Shown: positions 21,311 through 31,657 of the stretch, piece after piece
Layout: each line of letters starts with the position of its first letter
Position numbering within the stretch: position 1 is the first letter of the stretch
NCBI GenBank assembly: GCA_022432975.1
Contig: CM039511.1
Span: 20,610,557-20,674,556, forward strand
Origin: Begonia masoniana
Lineage: Eukaryota; Streptophyta; Magnoliopsida; Cucurbitales; Begoniaceae
Direction: 5' to 3'
Length of the DNA stretch: 64,000 nt
Translations under genes and position numbers: made by a program
The notes under the pieces: generated by a model
What the model was told of the DNA's origin: nothing
The model's input: the letters and a program-made list of their open reading frames with translations, nothing else
The model's database searches: none

Positions 21311-23870
21311 TGGATCCAATTAAAGTTATAACAAAACTACGAGAATGACAATCTTAATGTTGCTAAATTTCTATAAATTACATTAGCAACTTTCTTTAGA
21401 TTAAGAAGAGAAAGTGGTCGGAAGCAGTTGACATGATTTGGTTCTATTACTATTAGACCAATTAGGCTAAACAATCATAAAAACTCTGTTTGAATCCTTC
21501 AATGCTCACAAAGCATTCATACGCTGACATCATTGACTTTTTTTTTCCCAATTTTCAAAATATAAATGGAACTAATTTCGAGAGCAAAATCCTTTCCTTC
21601 TTACTAAAAAAGTACAATACAGGGGGGGATAAAATTGAAGAGTAAGAAAAGAACCGTCTTTCTAGATTACTAAAAATCTTTGTTAGAAATAGCTCCTGCA
21701 CCATATGGTGTGTTATTGCAAATACAGTAACTGTCGAGAAGAAGAAGAAAAACAAGAGAGAAAAGAAGAAGAGCCGAGAGAATAGAATTGAAACTGAATT
21801 TTTCCTCCTTTATTGATTGCATTCCCTTTCTTTTCATATTTGTGTACATCATTTAATATTTCTATAATTGTTTTTTCTGTTGAAAGATTTGACTAAAATT
21901 TGAAAATGTGAATATTCTCCAACTTTAATCCATCTAGTATTGAGAACTGCAAACGATTCTATTACTGGATGATTGTTAACAAATTTCATTGGCATAGGTG
22001 ATGAAATGAATCTGTAATTCCTCTTTGAATGGCTTAGGTAAGGATACATGAAAAATAGAGTGTATCTTAGCGTCAATTGGTAGTTGCAATCTAGGCCACA
22101 CTGCCGATTCGTTCAATGACTTAAAAAGGACCATAAAAACATTTGCTAAAGTTTGAAAAAGGTTGCCCTTTTACGGAAGATTGCTTATAAGGTTGAAGTT
22201 TAACTAACAAGAAATCTCCTTCTTGTCTATGCTTATCAGCATTCAATTTCTTTATGTTTTATGCTCTCTCCAAATTTTCTTCAAGATGCTGTAAAACTGT
22301 TTGTCATCTTTGTAAATCGAATTCAACAGTTTCCACTGACTACGATCCTTTTGAATATGGTAATAGCTGCCAAGGCGATTTGCCATAAACCACTTCAAAA
22401 AATGCCGTGGCAATTGAAGAATGATAAGAAGTATTATATGAATATTTTTTCCCAATGAAGTAACTTCTCCCATATTACTGGTTGCTCCATAGTAAAACAT
22501 CGGAAGTATTGTTCGAGTTCTATTAGTCACTTCTGTTTTCCAGTCGGTTTGCGGCTGATATGAACTACTAAACAATAGTTTTGTGCCACTTAATCCCATC
22601 AATTCTTTCCAAAACTTACTCATGAAGATTGTATCTTGATCACTGACAATTGATTTAGGTATACCGTGCAAGCGACAAATATGTTTTGCAAAAAATATCA
22701 ACAACTGAAACAAGTAAATATGAAGGAGATAATGCCACAAAATGAGCTAACTTTGATAGTGCATCACTGGGATAGCAAGCAAGTTTGTTGAAAGAGGGGC
22801 AGATCACTCCTAAAAGCACCCTATACGATACCACCATTTTGCCAAGAGGATCGGTAACGTGAACATTTGTTCCCATCAAATGAAACTTCTTCCTGCTCCT
22901 GCTTAAGGGGATGGAAACCCTGCTCAGGCGGGTGGCCTAGCTAACAAAGCTATCCCTCAGAATCATAAATAGAATCATTGTACACACTTTTGATAACAGA
23001 AGTCCATTAATAAAATCCATTGAAAATTCATCATAGATTTGTGCCAGAATGTTCAATGGTTGAAGGAGTTCCGCCAGTTTTAGTGTTTCATATTTTAGTC
23101 CGTTGACACACTGGACAAGTTTGAACAAAGTGCTCAACCTCTTTCTTTGAAGTCGGCCATTCAAATTGAGAATTAACTTTCTTAATAGTGTGTACGACTC
23201 CTGGGTGACCTCCTGTCAAAGATGAATGTAGTTCTCTAATAATTTCCGTGCGATAATCAGAATTTTTACTGAGAACCATCTGCCAACATGAATTATAAAA
23301 GCTCCCTGCACTTTGTAACCTGTGTAATTTTCACCATCTTGTTGAATTTGTTTCGATAATTCTTGTAAGACCGACTCTTCTTGTATTTTATCCAGCAATG
23401 TACATTTCAATCTAGTTATTCATGAATAAGAAGCAACAATATCATCAACTGTTTCAAATCGTCTTGAGAGAGCGTTCACAACTACATTATTTTTCCTGGA
23501 TTAAAACTATGTTAAAGTCCTACCCAAGTAATTTACTAGAAACGATTGTTGTTTCGTAGTTTGAAGTACATGTGTCATTATTTTGCGAATACTTTTCTTG
23601 TCTATTTTGATAGTGAATTTATTACCTAGTAAACATTCCCGCCATTTCTTGACTGCCTCAGTAATTGCAAACATCTCTCTGAAATATGTTCTAGTATCCC
23701 TCATTCTGTTGAATAACTGCTCCTATATCTTCTTATTGAAAAAGGCATTTGGATGCTTTTCTTGTATTAATACTGCTCCTGTACCAACGCCACTTGCATC
23801 TGTTTTGATAGTAAATGCTTTGGAGAAATCCGGCAACGCTAGAATTGGTACTGAAATTGAATCTCATCAC
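21311..23870 (-). pseudogene. pol: Ty3/gypsy (Reina-like chromovirus) pol remnant
   Basis: In coding order there are RNase H pieces (near 23850-23510), the integrase zinc-binding region (HSSLTGGHPGVVHTIKK, CPVCQRTK; 23280-23090), integrase core pieces with LHGIPKSIVSDQDTIF and SSYQPQTD (22740-22500), and a chromodomain-like tail (PVIESFAVLNTRWIKVGEY; about 21960). Many stops and frameshifts interrupt them. Gag, protease and the RT core are missing. The integrase wording and chromodomain position suggest the Reina clade. 21311-21850 may hold part of its 3' LTR, but I cannot place the edge. Confidence 0.8.
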
Positions 23871-24179
23871 TTTTATTTTTTATTTTTTTATTTTAGCATG
23901 AATTAATTTTTTTATATAGAACTAAGATGTAACCGAATTATGATTGTTTGGTATTTTCTTTAATTCAATTTATTGATGTTTTATTCCAATTATGGGTTGA
24001 GTGAATTATTACTGTTCTTATTGCTTGTAATTGCCTGATCAATAATAGCATATTCGTTGGATTTTTTGAGACTGAGAGGTGAAGAATAATTATGCAATGG
24101 ATAGTTCGCAATGAAAATGATCTTAGACTAGGGATATCTAAGGCATTCATGTGATAGTTGCATGAAGAAAGAGCTAGTG
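23871..24179. other. AT-rich spacer, possible Tat/Athila LTR debris
   Basis: ATTATGGGTTGAGTGAATTATTACTG and nearby text resemble ATTATGGGCTGAGTTTATTTTGG at about 60510-60535. Both look like parts of LTRs of Tat/Athila-type elements. There is no ORF I would support. Confidence 0.35.
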
Positions 24180-24558
24180 TGTAACGACCCCTTCTTCCAG
24201 CAAGATATTGTCCGCTCTGGGGATTGGACCGTAACCCAATATCCTCTCCTCACGGCTTTGTTTGGCGATGACTTCCCAGTCGGTCACCCAACTTGGTACT
24301 ACTCTCGCCGAAACACTTTTAACTTCGGAGTTCTTATGGATCCGTTGCCAATTGTGCTTCAAAACGCGTCTTGCTATCTTGGGAGGGTTTCTTTACATAT
24401 GTTTCATTTCCACATACTTCCCCAAGCGATGTGGGATTGTGACGACCACCTTTTTACGACCCGTCAGCTTCCAATTCGCCCGCGCGGACGTACCGCCATC
24501 CGGGTTCCAGTTCGTGCAGCATCGTACACATACTTACACATCCGGGTCATTACAATCA
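24180..24558 (-). mobile_element. Cassandra-like TRIM terminal repeat carrying 5S rRNA sequence
   Basis: The 379-bp sequence starts (sense) TGATTGTAATGACCCGG at 24558 and ends GGGTCGTTACA at 24180. It holds the CAATCCCACATCGCTTGGGGAAG block and a 5S rRNA-like segment (24268-24344). TRIM elements with 5S-derived LTRs are the known Cassandra family. A GGGGGAG tract abuts 24558 and a PBS lies further right, so this is the 3' terminal repeat of a minus-strand element. The opposite repeat does not match it (see 24629). Confidence 0.82.
24268..24344 (-). ncRNA. 5S rRNA-derived segment (not a functional 5S gene)
   Basis: The sense strand reads GGATCCATAAGAACTCCGAA, then GTTAAAAGTG, GCGAGAGTAGTACC and GGGTGACCGACTGGGAAG. 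This follows plant 5S rRNA from about nucleotide 27 to 105. Relative to the 5S consensus, box A is changed by several substitutions while box C is better kept. The 5' and 3' ends of 5S are absent, so this is the LTR-embedded 5S domain, possibly a weak RNA polymerase III promoter. Confidence 0.85.
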
Positions 24559-24628
24559 CTCCCCCTCGGGGGCCCAACGTCCTCGTTGGCCACATTTTCG
24601 GTTGGGTACAGGCTCTGATACCATTTAC
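24559..24628 (-). other. TRIM internal domain with PPT and PBS
   Basis: Only 70 bp separate the two terminal sequences. A GAGGGGGAG purine tract (24559-24567) abuts the 5S-carrying repeat. TGGTATCAGAGCC (24611-24623), complementary to initiator Met-tRNA, lies near the right edge. No coding sequence is present, which is the Cassandra layout. Confidence 0.8.
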
Positions 24629-25050
24629 TGTAGCGACCCTTAAATTATTCCTAATTTTCTCGTATTTTTTTTTATCCTAATAGACTTTAATTGCATTTAA
24701 GCGGAATTAAAATTTGTTAAGTTGAAATTGAAATAGGAATAGAAATTGTTAACGACGTTCGAATCTATTTTGAAAACCATTTAATAAAACTTTAAAACAA
24801 TTAAAAGAAAACATAATGAAAATTAAAAACAATTGAAACAGTGGAAGCAACAAAACAGGGGCAAAAACGTCCCAAAATCAGGGGCGATCGATCGCTCAAA
24901 ATAGGCGATCGATTGCCAGTTGAAAATGCTGAGGGGCGATCGATCGCCCAAAACAGGCGATTGATTGCCCATGGCAATCGCCTGTTTTTGCCTAGCGATC
25001 GCCTCTCCCAGGCGATCGCTCGGCACCCGCCCTGGAATTTCTTCCAGGAC
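24629..25050 (-). repeat. LTR L, partial gypsy-type LTR next to the TRIM PBS
   Basis: It starts TGTAGCGACCC on the plus strand in the position of the TRIM 5' LTR, but beyond GGGTCG it does not match the 5S-carrying repeat. It resembles LTR B (25632) and fragment K (rc of 53527): AT-rich, GCGGAATTAAAATTTG, then GGGGCGATCGATCGC motifs at 24883-25022 and a CCTGGAATTTCTTCCAGG hairpin at about 25030-25047. The right edge is uncertain. Confidence 0.65.
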
Positions 25051-25627
25051 GTGACCAGAGATGAATAAGGATAAGGTCGTAGTGTAACTGAAATTAGCGT
25101 TGGAGTAAGTAGTTTGAGGAAGCTTTGAGGGCGCGAAGTGGTAGAAGTTTGAATTGCAACCTGGGCGTTGTTGGGAATCCTTGAACGATAGTCAACCCAA
25201 ATGACTTAGGAAGTTGAAGTTATTTCGAGGATTGAGGATAAGAGACAATTTTAGTACAGAACAATTGATAAGTTAGAGAGTTCAACGTAATGAGTGATTA
25301 AATATAAACCAACGCGTGCCCGGGTCGTTAGGTGTCAAGTACACAGTTGAGATCGTAGATAGAGGGCTAAGAAATTGGTAAGGTTAATGCGTAAGCGAGG
25401 ACGTGTATAGGCAATTGAAAGTAAGGAAAGTAGTTAGGAGGTTAACGTAGAAAATTCAGTTGGTGTGCATCCCGACTGTGGACGGGGTTCGAAGGGATTA
25501 TGCTGAAGTTTGGGTTACAACCCAGAAATTTGATGAAATTGCAGGTGTTCAATTTGGGCTGGGCGTTAGGAAACTTAGGCACAGCCGTGACCTAAAGGGA
25601 CTGTACAAATATTAAAGTGACACATAT
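25051..25627 (+). other. Decayed internal region of a plus-strand gypsy element
   Basis: No ORF. With 30858-31115 it forms one block interrupted by solo LTR B; its right end carries a TTTTGAGGACAAAATTTTAAA motif typical of the region before gypsy 3' LTRs. Probably non-autonomous or strongly decayed. Confidence 0.5.
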
Positions 25628-26083
25628 GTCGTGTAACGACCCAAAAACCTACCCTTAATTTTTTCCGTATAAATTTTTCATTTTATACTACAAACTTTAA
25701 ATCTCTCATTCAGCGGAATAAAACTTTTAAAATCATAATTGAAATTATACAGCGTTTAAATTTTCGTGTTTAAAACTATGTAAAATAAACTTAAAACAAT
25801 CATTTAAACACTTAAGTAATAAAAGAAAACATTTAGTTTAAAGTTATTTTAAATTTATTTATTTTTTTATATGTTCTGCCTAACAATGGCAGAACAAATG
25901 GCGATTGCAACAGGCACAATCGCCTTTGCAATCGCTTGTGGCGATTGATCACCACAATTGTGGCAAGATCAATTGCCACACCCTCTGGATTTCTCCAGAG
26001 GGCAGCGATTACTATCGCCGCTTGGCGATTTCAAGCAAAGGGAGGGGCGATTGCTCGCGTGCCCTCAGGCGACTATTCGCCAC

Positions 26084-26109
26084 TGCCTCTGGATTTTGAA
26101 ATCCAGAGG
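26084..26109. repeat. 12-bp-arm inverted repeat in LTR B
   Basis: GCCTCTGGATTT and AAATCCAGAGGC are separated by 2 nt. A related 8-bp-arm hairpin (CCCTCTGG...CCAGAGGG) lies at 25981-26002. Similar hairpins flank the GATCGATCGCC clusters of LTRs A and L. The gag-only element inserted 10 bp away. Confidence 0.85.
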
Positions 26110-26118
26110 CTGCTTCTC

Positions 26119-29035
26119 TGTTACGCCCCATTTCTCATGATGCATAAAAACATGGGCCAAGGGCCCAAGGAAGGAGGGGGCGCGACATCCTCCTTAGGCT
26201 GCTAAAATATTCTAAGTGTTGGTGGGCACTTGAAGCACGTGGGCTGGATCACTTGGAGTGGGGTAATCCAAATCTGGGCGCTGCGCGCTGGCCCAGGCGC
26301 ATATGGCACTGGGCCGAGCGCTGGGTGCTGGGCCGATGGGGCAGGCCCACTCGAGAAGGTAGAATGACATTTATGTTAGTGCTTATTTATGTTAGTGCTC
26401 ACATTCATGTTAGTGCTTTCATTCATGTTAGTGCTCTCATTTATGTTAGTGCTTATTTATGTTAGTACTTGCACTTATGAAGATTCATGTACATGGCCTT
26501 GGCCATTTGTGTATAAATAGGCCATGAGCAACCAGCCAAGACATCAACTTTGAGTTTGAGTGTCTTGAGCATTGTGGTGTGCCTTGGAGAGAAATTGTTC
26601 CTAGTTTTTGTTTTCGGAAATCAAGGAGGGTTGGGAGGGTTTTCCCGTAAACACTTTGTCTCTTTATATTCCGCATTATTGAGAGGAGGGGCTGCCTAGT
26701 CGAGGACTGGCGCCATCACTCGGTGGAAATTCTGGCAAGAATTTAACCGTGTGACAACTTGGTATCAGAGCGCGGTTCGTTGGGAACAAACCGACCACAA
26801 ATAGATGGATTCTCTCCGCAAGGAACCTTGGAGGCTATTCTTGCGAGGCTCGAAGTGTTGGAGAGCCTAATGGGCGTTTCAATGGTGACATCGGAGGACA
26901 GCCATTGATCGTGGGTCACCGAACGATGAGATTGGAGTTGGATGAATTCCAATCATTGATGGGGGTGGATATTCTTGCTATCGAGCAACGCATGGAGGGC
27001 TCTATCGAGAAGGATAGACAAAGGGGTGGCTCGGATAGGACAATGAGGCGGTTGGTTGTTCAAGTCGGAGGTTGGGAACCTCGGCCACACATATAAGGTT
27101 CCGGAGCCAAAACCTTATAATGGAGACCGCAATGCAAAAGGAGGTTGAGAACTTTCTTTGGGACATGGAGCAATACATCATGGTGGCCGAATTGAGGAGG
27201 AGAATCAAGTCACGATCACAAGCATGTACTTGGTGGGGGATGCCAAGTTATGGTGGCGGCAAATCCAACACATGGAGCCACGGATTGACACTTTCGACCA
27301 TTTCAAAAATGAGTTGAAGGATCGTTTCTTGCCCTCTTAATTCGGAGTGGACGGCTAAGGAAGCTTTGAGGGGGGCTTAAAACAACGGGTTCGGTGCGCG
27401 AATAGGTAAGTGAGTTAGCTCTATTCTACGTGTATTCGGGAGATGCACGAGAGTGACAAGTTATTTAACTTTGTGGCGGTCTTCAACCATGGGCTCAAGT
27501 GGAGTTGAGGCATGGGGGTGAAGGACGTTCAATCGGCCATTTCTATAGCCGAGAGTTTGGTCGACTACAAAGCCATGTCCTCATCCGAGAAGAAAGGAAA
27601 GGAGGACAAACATTTGGGTAAGGCACATGGTGAGAGCAAAGAGAAGGGAAAACATCTCAAGGTGCTTTCAAGTCGTGTGGGAGGTGATCAATCACAACCG
27701 AGGAAGACTTCGGGGTGCTTCATTTGTGGAGGATCTCACTTTGCAAGAGAGTGCCCAAGCAAAGGCAAGGTGTCCACATTGCGGGTTAGAGGAGAGGACT
27801 CCGACGGAGAGGAGGTGCCTCGAGCTAACTCCATGCAACTTGTCAAGACCATTTCTAGTGGTGGATGGAGGTGTATCGGGTGAATTCACTCAACTACTAG
27901 ACCCCGTTGTGGAGCAACAAAAGGGGGCGGGTGGTCCCCTTGCAAGGAAGTGATGAGGAGACTTTCGGTTCCGTAAAGGCCTTCGGAATCCATGGTGCAT
28001 TGACCGAGCCAAGGTGGGCGAAGTGAATGCAAGGGGAGGCAAAGGTGGTTGCTAAGCAACTCAACGGACATGAGGAAGGCAAGGACTACGGCATTTGACG
28101 AGTTTTGTCAAAGGTACCATCATCAACAAAAGTTAGCCGAGGAGGGTTTGTTGAAGCTTTTGGGCGGGGAGCCGAGTGATGGGAGGGCGCGAGTCTTTGG
28201 AGGAAAGCCAATTACCGTGGCATAGATGTGGAACATCCAAAATCAAATGGGTGCTACAATTGTTTGAAGACAACTTGAAGTGGGCCTATGGAAGCTACGT
28301 GGGAGGACGTGGGTATATGGCATTTCAAGAGGTGGACCTAGTTGGGGGTTGACGAGGACGTCAACCATGATAAGTGGGGGAGATTGTTACGCCCCATTTC
28401 TCATGATGCATAAAAACATGGGCCAAGGGCCCAAGGAAGGATGGGCGCGGCATCCTCCTTAGGCGTGCTAAAATATTCTAAGTGTTGGTGGGCACTTGAA
28501 GCACGTGGGCTGGATCACTTGGAGTGGGGTAGTCCCAATCTGGCGTGCGCGCTGGCCCAGGCGCATATGCGCTGGCCGAGCCGCTGGTTCTGATTTCCGT
28601 GGGGCAGGCCCACTCGAGAAGGTAGGAATGACATTTATGTTAGGTGCTTTCATTTATGTAGTGCTTATTATGTAGTGCTCACATTCATGTTATTGCTTTC
28701 ATTCTGTTAGTGCTCTCAGTTTGTTAGTGCTTATTTATTTAGTGCTGCACTTATGATACTAATGTACATGGCCTTGTCCTGTTGTGTATAAATAGTCCAT
28801 GAGCAACACTCCAAGACATCAACTTCGGTTTTGAGTTACTTGATCAGTGTGGTTTCCTTGGAGAGGATTTAGGGTTTCCTAGGTCTTGTGTTCGCGAAAT
28901 CAGGGGTTTGGGAGGGTTTTGCCCGTAAACACTTTGGTCTCTTTTATATTCCGCATTATTGAGAGGATGGCTGCCATTCCGAGGACTTGGCGCCATCACT
29001 CGGTGGAAATTCCGCAAGAATTTAACCGTGGGACA
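26119..29035 (+). mobile_element. Gag-only LTR retrotransposon (TR-GAG-like), 2.9 kb
   Basis: LTRs are 26119-26756 (638 bp) and 28385-29035 (651 bp), both TGTTACGCCCC...GACA. The PBS TGGTATCAGAGC is at 26760-26771 and the PPT AAGTGGGGGAGAT at 28372-28384. The internal part encodes only gag remnants, with no protease, RT or integrase. Flanking 5-mers are TTCTC and TGCTC, a one-mismatch duplication. The class (LTR elements with gag only) is known as TR-GAG in plants. The right LTR carries many one-base gaps relative to the left. Confidence 0.87.
26803..27883 (+). pseudogene. gag: Gag remnant of the gag-only element
   Basis: Pieces in different frames show an N-terminal helix (LEAILARLEVLES), the retrotransposon gag core (VENFLWDMEQYI, YLVGDAKLWWRQI, FKNELKDRFLP; 27140-27340), a Lys-rich linker and a zinc knuckle CFICGGSHFAREC at 27716-27754. 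The knuckle spacing is CX2CX3HX4C, one residue shorter than the usual CX2CX4HX4C. Frameshifts and stops prevent a full protein. 27884-28371 is without recognisable pol. Confidence 0.82.
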
Positions 29036-30857
29036 TGCTCCCTCCCCGTTTCACGCCTGCACTTCCTTAACCATCACACATCAACATAATCATCCATTGC
29101 AATATTCTTTTTTTTTACCCTCATATCTTCATCATTTCTTATCACACTTCAAACATAAAAACACTTTACTCCCCCACTTTACCATCACCTCTAACTCGCT
29201 ACAACACCTTTAACTTTCCATTTTTCTCAAACAAATCTCGGTGGTTCCGGTTTAAAACATGTCACATATTCCTCCTGTTTTAAAATACAAAACTTTCAAA
29301 ACAGGTTCAAATAGTTACATTCCCAAAACACATTCTAATCAACTATCCGCTCCATTCACCTATTGTTCTAACAATTTTATCCACAAGCCGTGTACGTCCC
29401 ACCCGGGTCACAATCACGCTTCTACTGCCAGGCCTTCCACCCGGGCCTCCTCCCTCAACTGCTCATACTCTGCCAGAGGGACATCCTCCTCACCTGTCTC
29501 GCAATCACCTGACACCATAAAGACACCTATGAGATAAAAACTTCAGTAGCTCTACGTAAATGCTATGCATGATCATGTATGCCTGTACTAGTGAACCGGC
29601 CATGTCAATGCATAATCCGGAACGGTCCATTCTATGGTTATCGGAACGCTCGACGATGATAGGCACGCAAGCGATTAGCACCCACACCACGAAGGGGACA
29701 ACCCCGCTCACGACACGGAACGCCAGTCTTAACCTCCTCCCCGATCCCCATGTCATGGTTTTTTACTGTGATACTTACTTGCTTCTACATGCATGTTCTT
29801 TTCATGAATCGTGCGTAATTCATTTTCATGACATTTTTAAAAACCATGATGCGTGACCAGTTCCATATACACATAAAGTCACAATCACATGTGTACCATC
29901 AAGACAATAAATAAACAACCTATAACAACAACTAATCCTAACTACCCAACACCCAAACAATTTAAACAAGCCATCTCAAGGTTCCTCATACACATTGCCA
30001 TTATGGTGTAGGCCTATCTGCCAGAGTAAGTCCGAGAACTTACCTCGCGTCGTTGCACACCGGACTCCGTCCACGGCGTTGTTCACCTATGCATTTCACC
30101 ATATACTTATTAATCGAGTCCTAAATCACCAACTCAAAATTGTTAACACATCCTAACTCAAGAAAAATCCTCCTAAAACCTAAAACACTTCGTTGAGGCA
30201 TTTCCTCGAGCAACCACGCTCGGATCAACAACTTCCTAGTTAGCAGGTTTTCAGCTCCAACTTAACCAGTCTCAATACACCTCAACAAATCGCTGACGAG
30301 CTCCGAAACTATCAATACGTCTATTAGAGGCTCAACTAAGCTCAACATATCAATTTCAACATCGATTTACTTTTCAACGAAAACCTAACGAACTCTAATC
30401 TTTTTCAACTCCTAGAAATCAAATCTACGTTCCAAAAGCTTATACCTTACCTAGAAGCAAAGACGACGAAGAAGCGTGGATTCGGTCGCCGGGGAAAGAA
30501 TCGTCGCCGCAATGAAGAACGCCGGAGGAACGGAGAAGAGTCGCGCCAAAGGAGAGAGAAATGGATTTTGCGTTGATTGTTGGGAGAGGAATGAAAACTT
30601 TATAATGTTTTTTATAAACTGGTTTGGAACTTACTAAATTGCCCTTCACTTAATTGAAATTTTCGTCTCCCAATTGTCTCGTTATTTTAACTAACGATCC
30701 TATTTTCTAAAATTCTCATATTACCATAAATTCCTGATTAATTTGTTCGGCTCCGTTAAACTTTCCGTTCACGAACACGACACAATTCGCCGTATTTACA
30801 CAATTGCCGTGTATATTGGAATATAATCTAAATCCCGAAAACCGGTGTTACATGTCG

Positions 30858-31115
30858 TGGTTTATTTGTTAGCGTTTGAAGATTTGATTTGTTCAATAGC
30901 TTTGAGAAGGACGTGTACGCTCAAATTGAAAGTAGGAAATAATATTTTAAGGTCCGATTTTTAGTAGTATAGTAGAGAGTTTTGTTTAGAATCAACGAGG
31001 TAGACAGTAAAGTGCAATAATTATCGAAGTATAAATGCCTAAAGACAGAACGTTAATATCACGGACTGTAAGCCAACAAATTTTGAGGACAAAATTTTAA
31101 ATAAGGGATGGAAAG
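30858..31115 (+). other. 3' end of a plus-strand gypsy internal region with PPT
   Basis: It continues 25051-25627 across solo LTR B. TTTTGAGGACAAAATTTTAAA at 31081-31101 and the purine tract AAATAAGGGATGGAAAGG (about 31098-31115) match the sequence that precedes gypsy 3' LTRs here (compare the minus strand at 33617-33650). Confidence 0.6.
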
Positions 31116-31657
31116 GTAAAACCCCTTTACAGATCTTAATATTTTTATATAAATGGTATTTTTGATAATATGTCGAACTCAAACCCTTTTACACAAGAAG
31201 TGTTTTACATCCTAATAATTAATCAGGATCTTAAAAAATTTGGAATTTTAGGAGTCGTACGCTATTTTTACGAGCAGTACGTTGCTCATAATGAAACGGT
31301 ATTTTGGTAACAATATAAACGAGGCAGGTCCGTTTTGCAAATGGACAATTTTAATAACCCGAGTAATAAGTACAATTTATTTGTGAAATCAAGACGTGTA
31401 GAGAACCGAATCGTACTAATTTTAACGAATAAGAAATGATAATAGAAAGTAAGTACTAGGGCATTATAGAATTTTGCAACACCATTTATTAAAACATGAA
31501 ATCTCTTTCTCCTTCCATTTTCACGCCATAGCTTCTGGATTTTTTGCTCCAGCGATGTCCGTAACGCCTTCTCACGCCGTTCTCACTTCCGACGCCCCTC
31601 TCTCTTCCCGTCGCTTCCGTTCTTTACGTTCCTTCCCCAAACTCGACTCTAGGTATG
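31116..31657 (+). repeat. LTR I, 5' part, plus strand, truncated
   Basis: It starts after the PPT, with a decayed terminus (TAAAACCCC in place of TGTAACACCC). A TATTAAAA element is near 31485, followed by a pyrimidine-rich leader ending GACTCTAG|GTATGTG at 31652/31653, a 5' splice-like site. LTR C begins right there; the five bases GTATG (31653-31657) are probably its target duplication, but the matching right copy is not found. Confidence 0.6.

Larger units (their letters stand above)
25632..30852 (-). mobile_element. Solo gypsy LTR B (2.3 kb) split by a nested gag-only element
   Basis: On the plus strand it begins TGTAACGACCC at 25632 and ends CCGGTGTTACA at 30852. Both sides carry the 5-bp duplication TGTCG (25627-25631 and 30853-30857). 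No internal domain or PBS is present, so it is a solo LTR. The nested element occupies 26119-29035. Sense splice-like sites are CTAG|GTAAGG (30451/30450), GCATAG| (30087), mini-exon 30086-30044, GCGAG|GTAAGT (30043) and GGTGTCAG| (29509). A TATAAAG box lies near 30600. Clusters of GCGATTGC / ATCGCC words occupy 25895-26075. Confidence 0.88.

Noticed and set aside
21700..21711. Perfect palindrome CACCATATGGTG
   Set aside because: A single 12-bp palindrome with no repeat or partner; expected by chance at this scale.
24268..24344. A functional 5S rRNA gene
   Set aside because: Only the central 5S portion is present, box A is altered and both ends are missing; the context is a TRIM terminal repeat.
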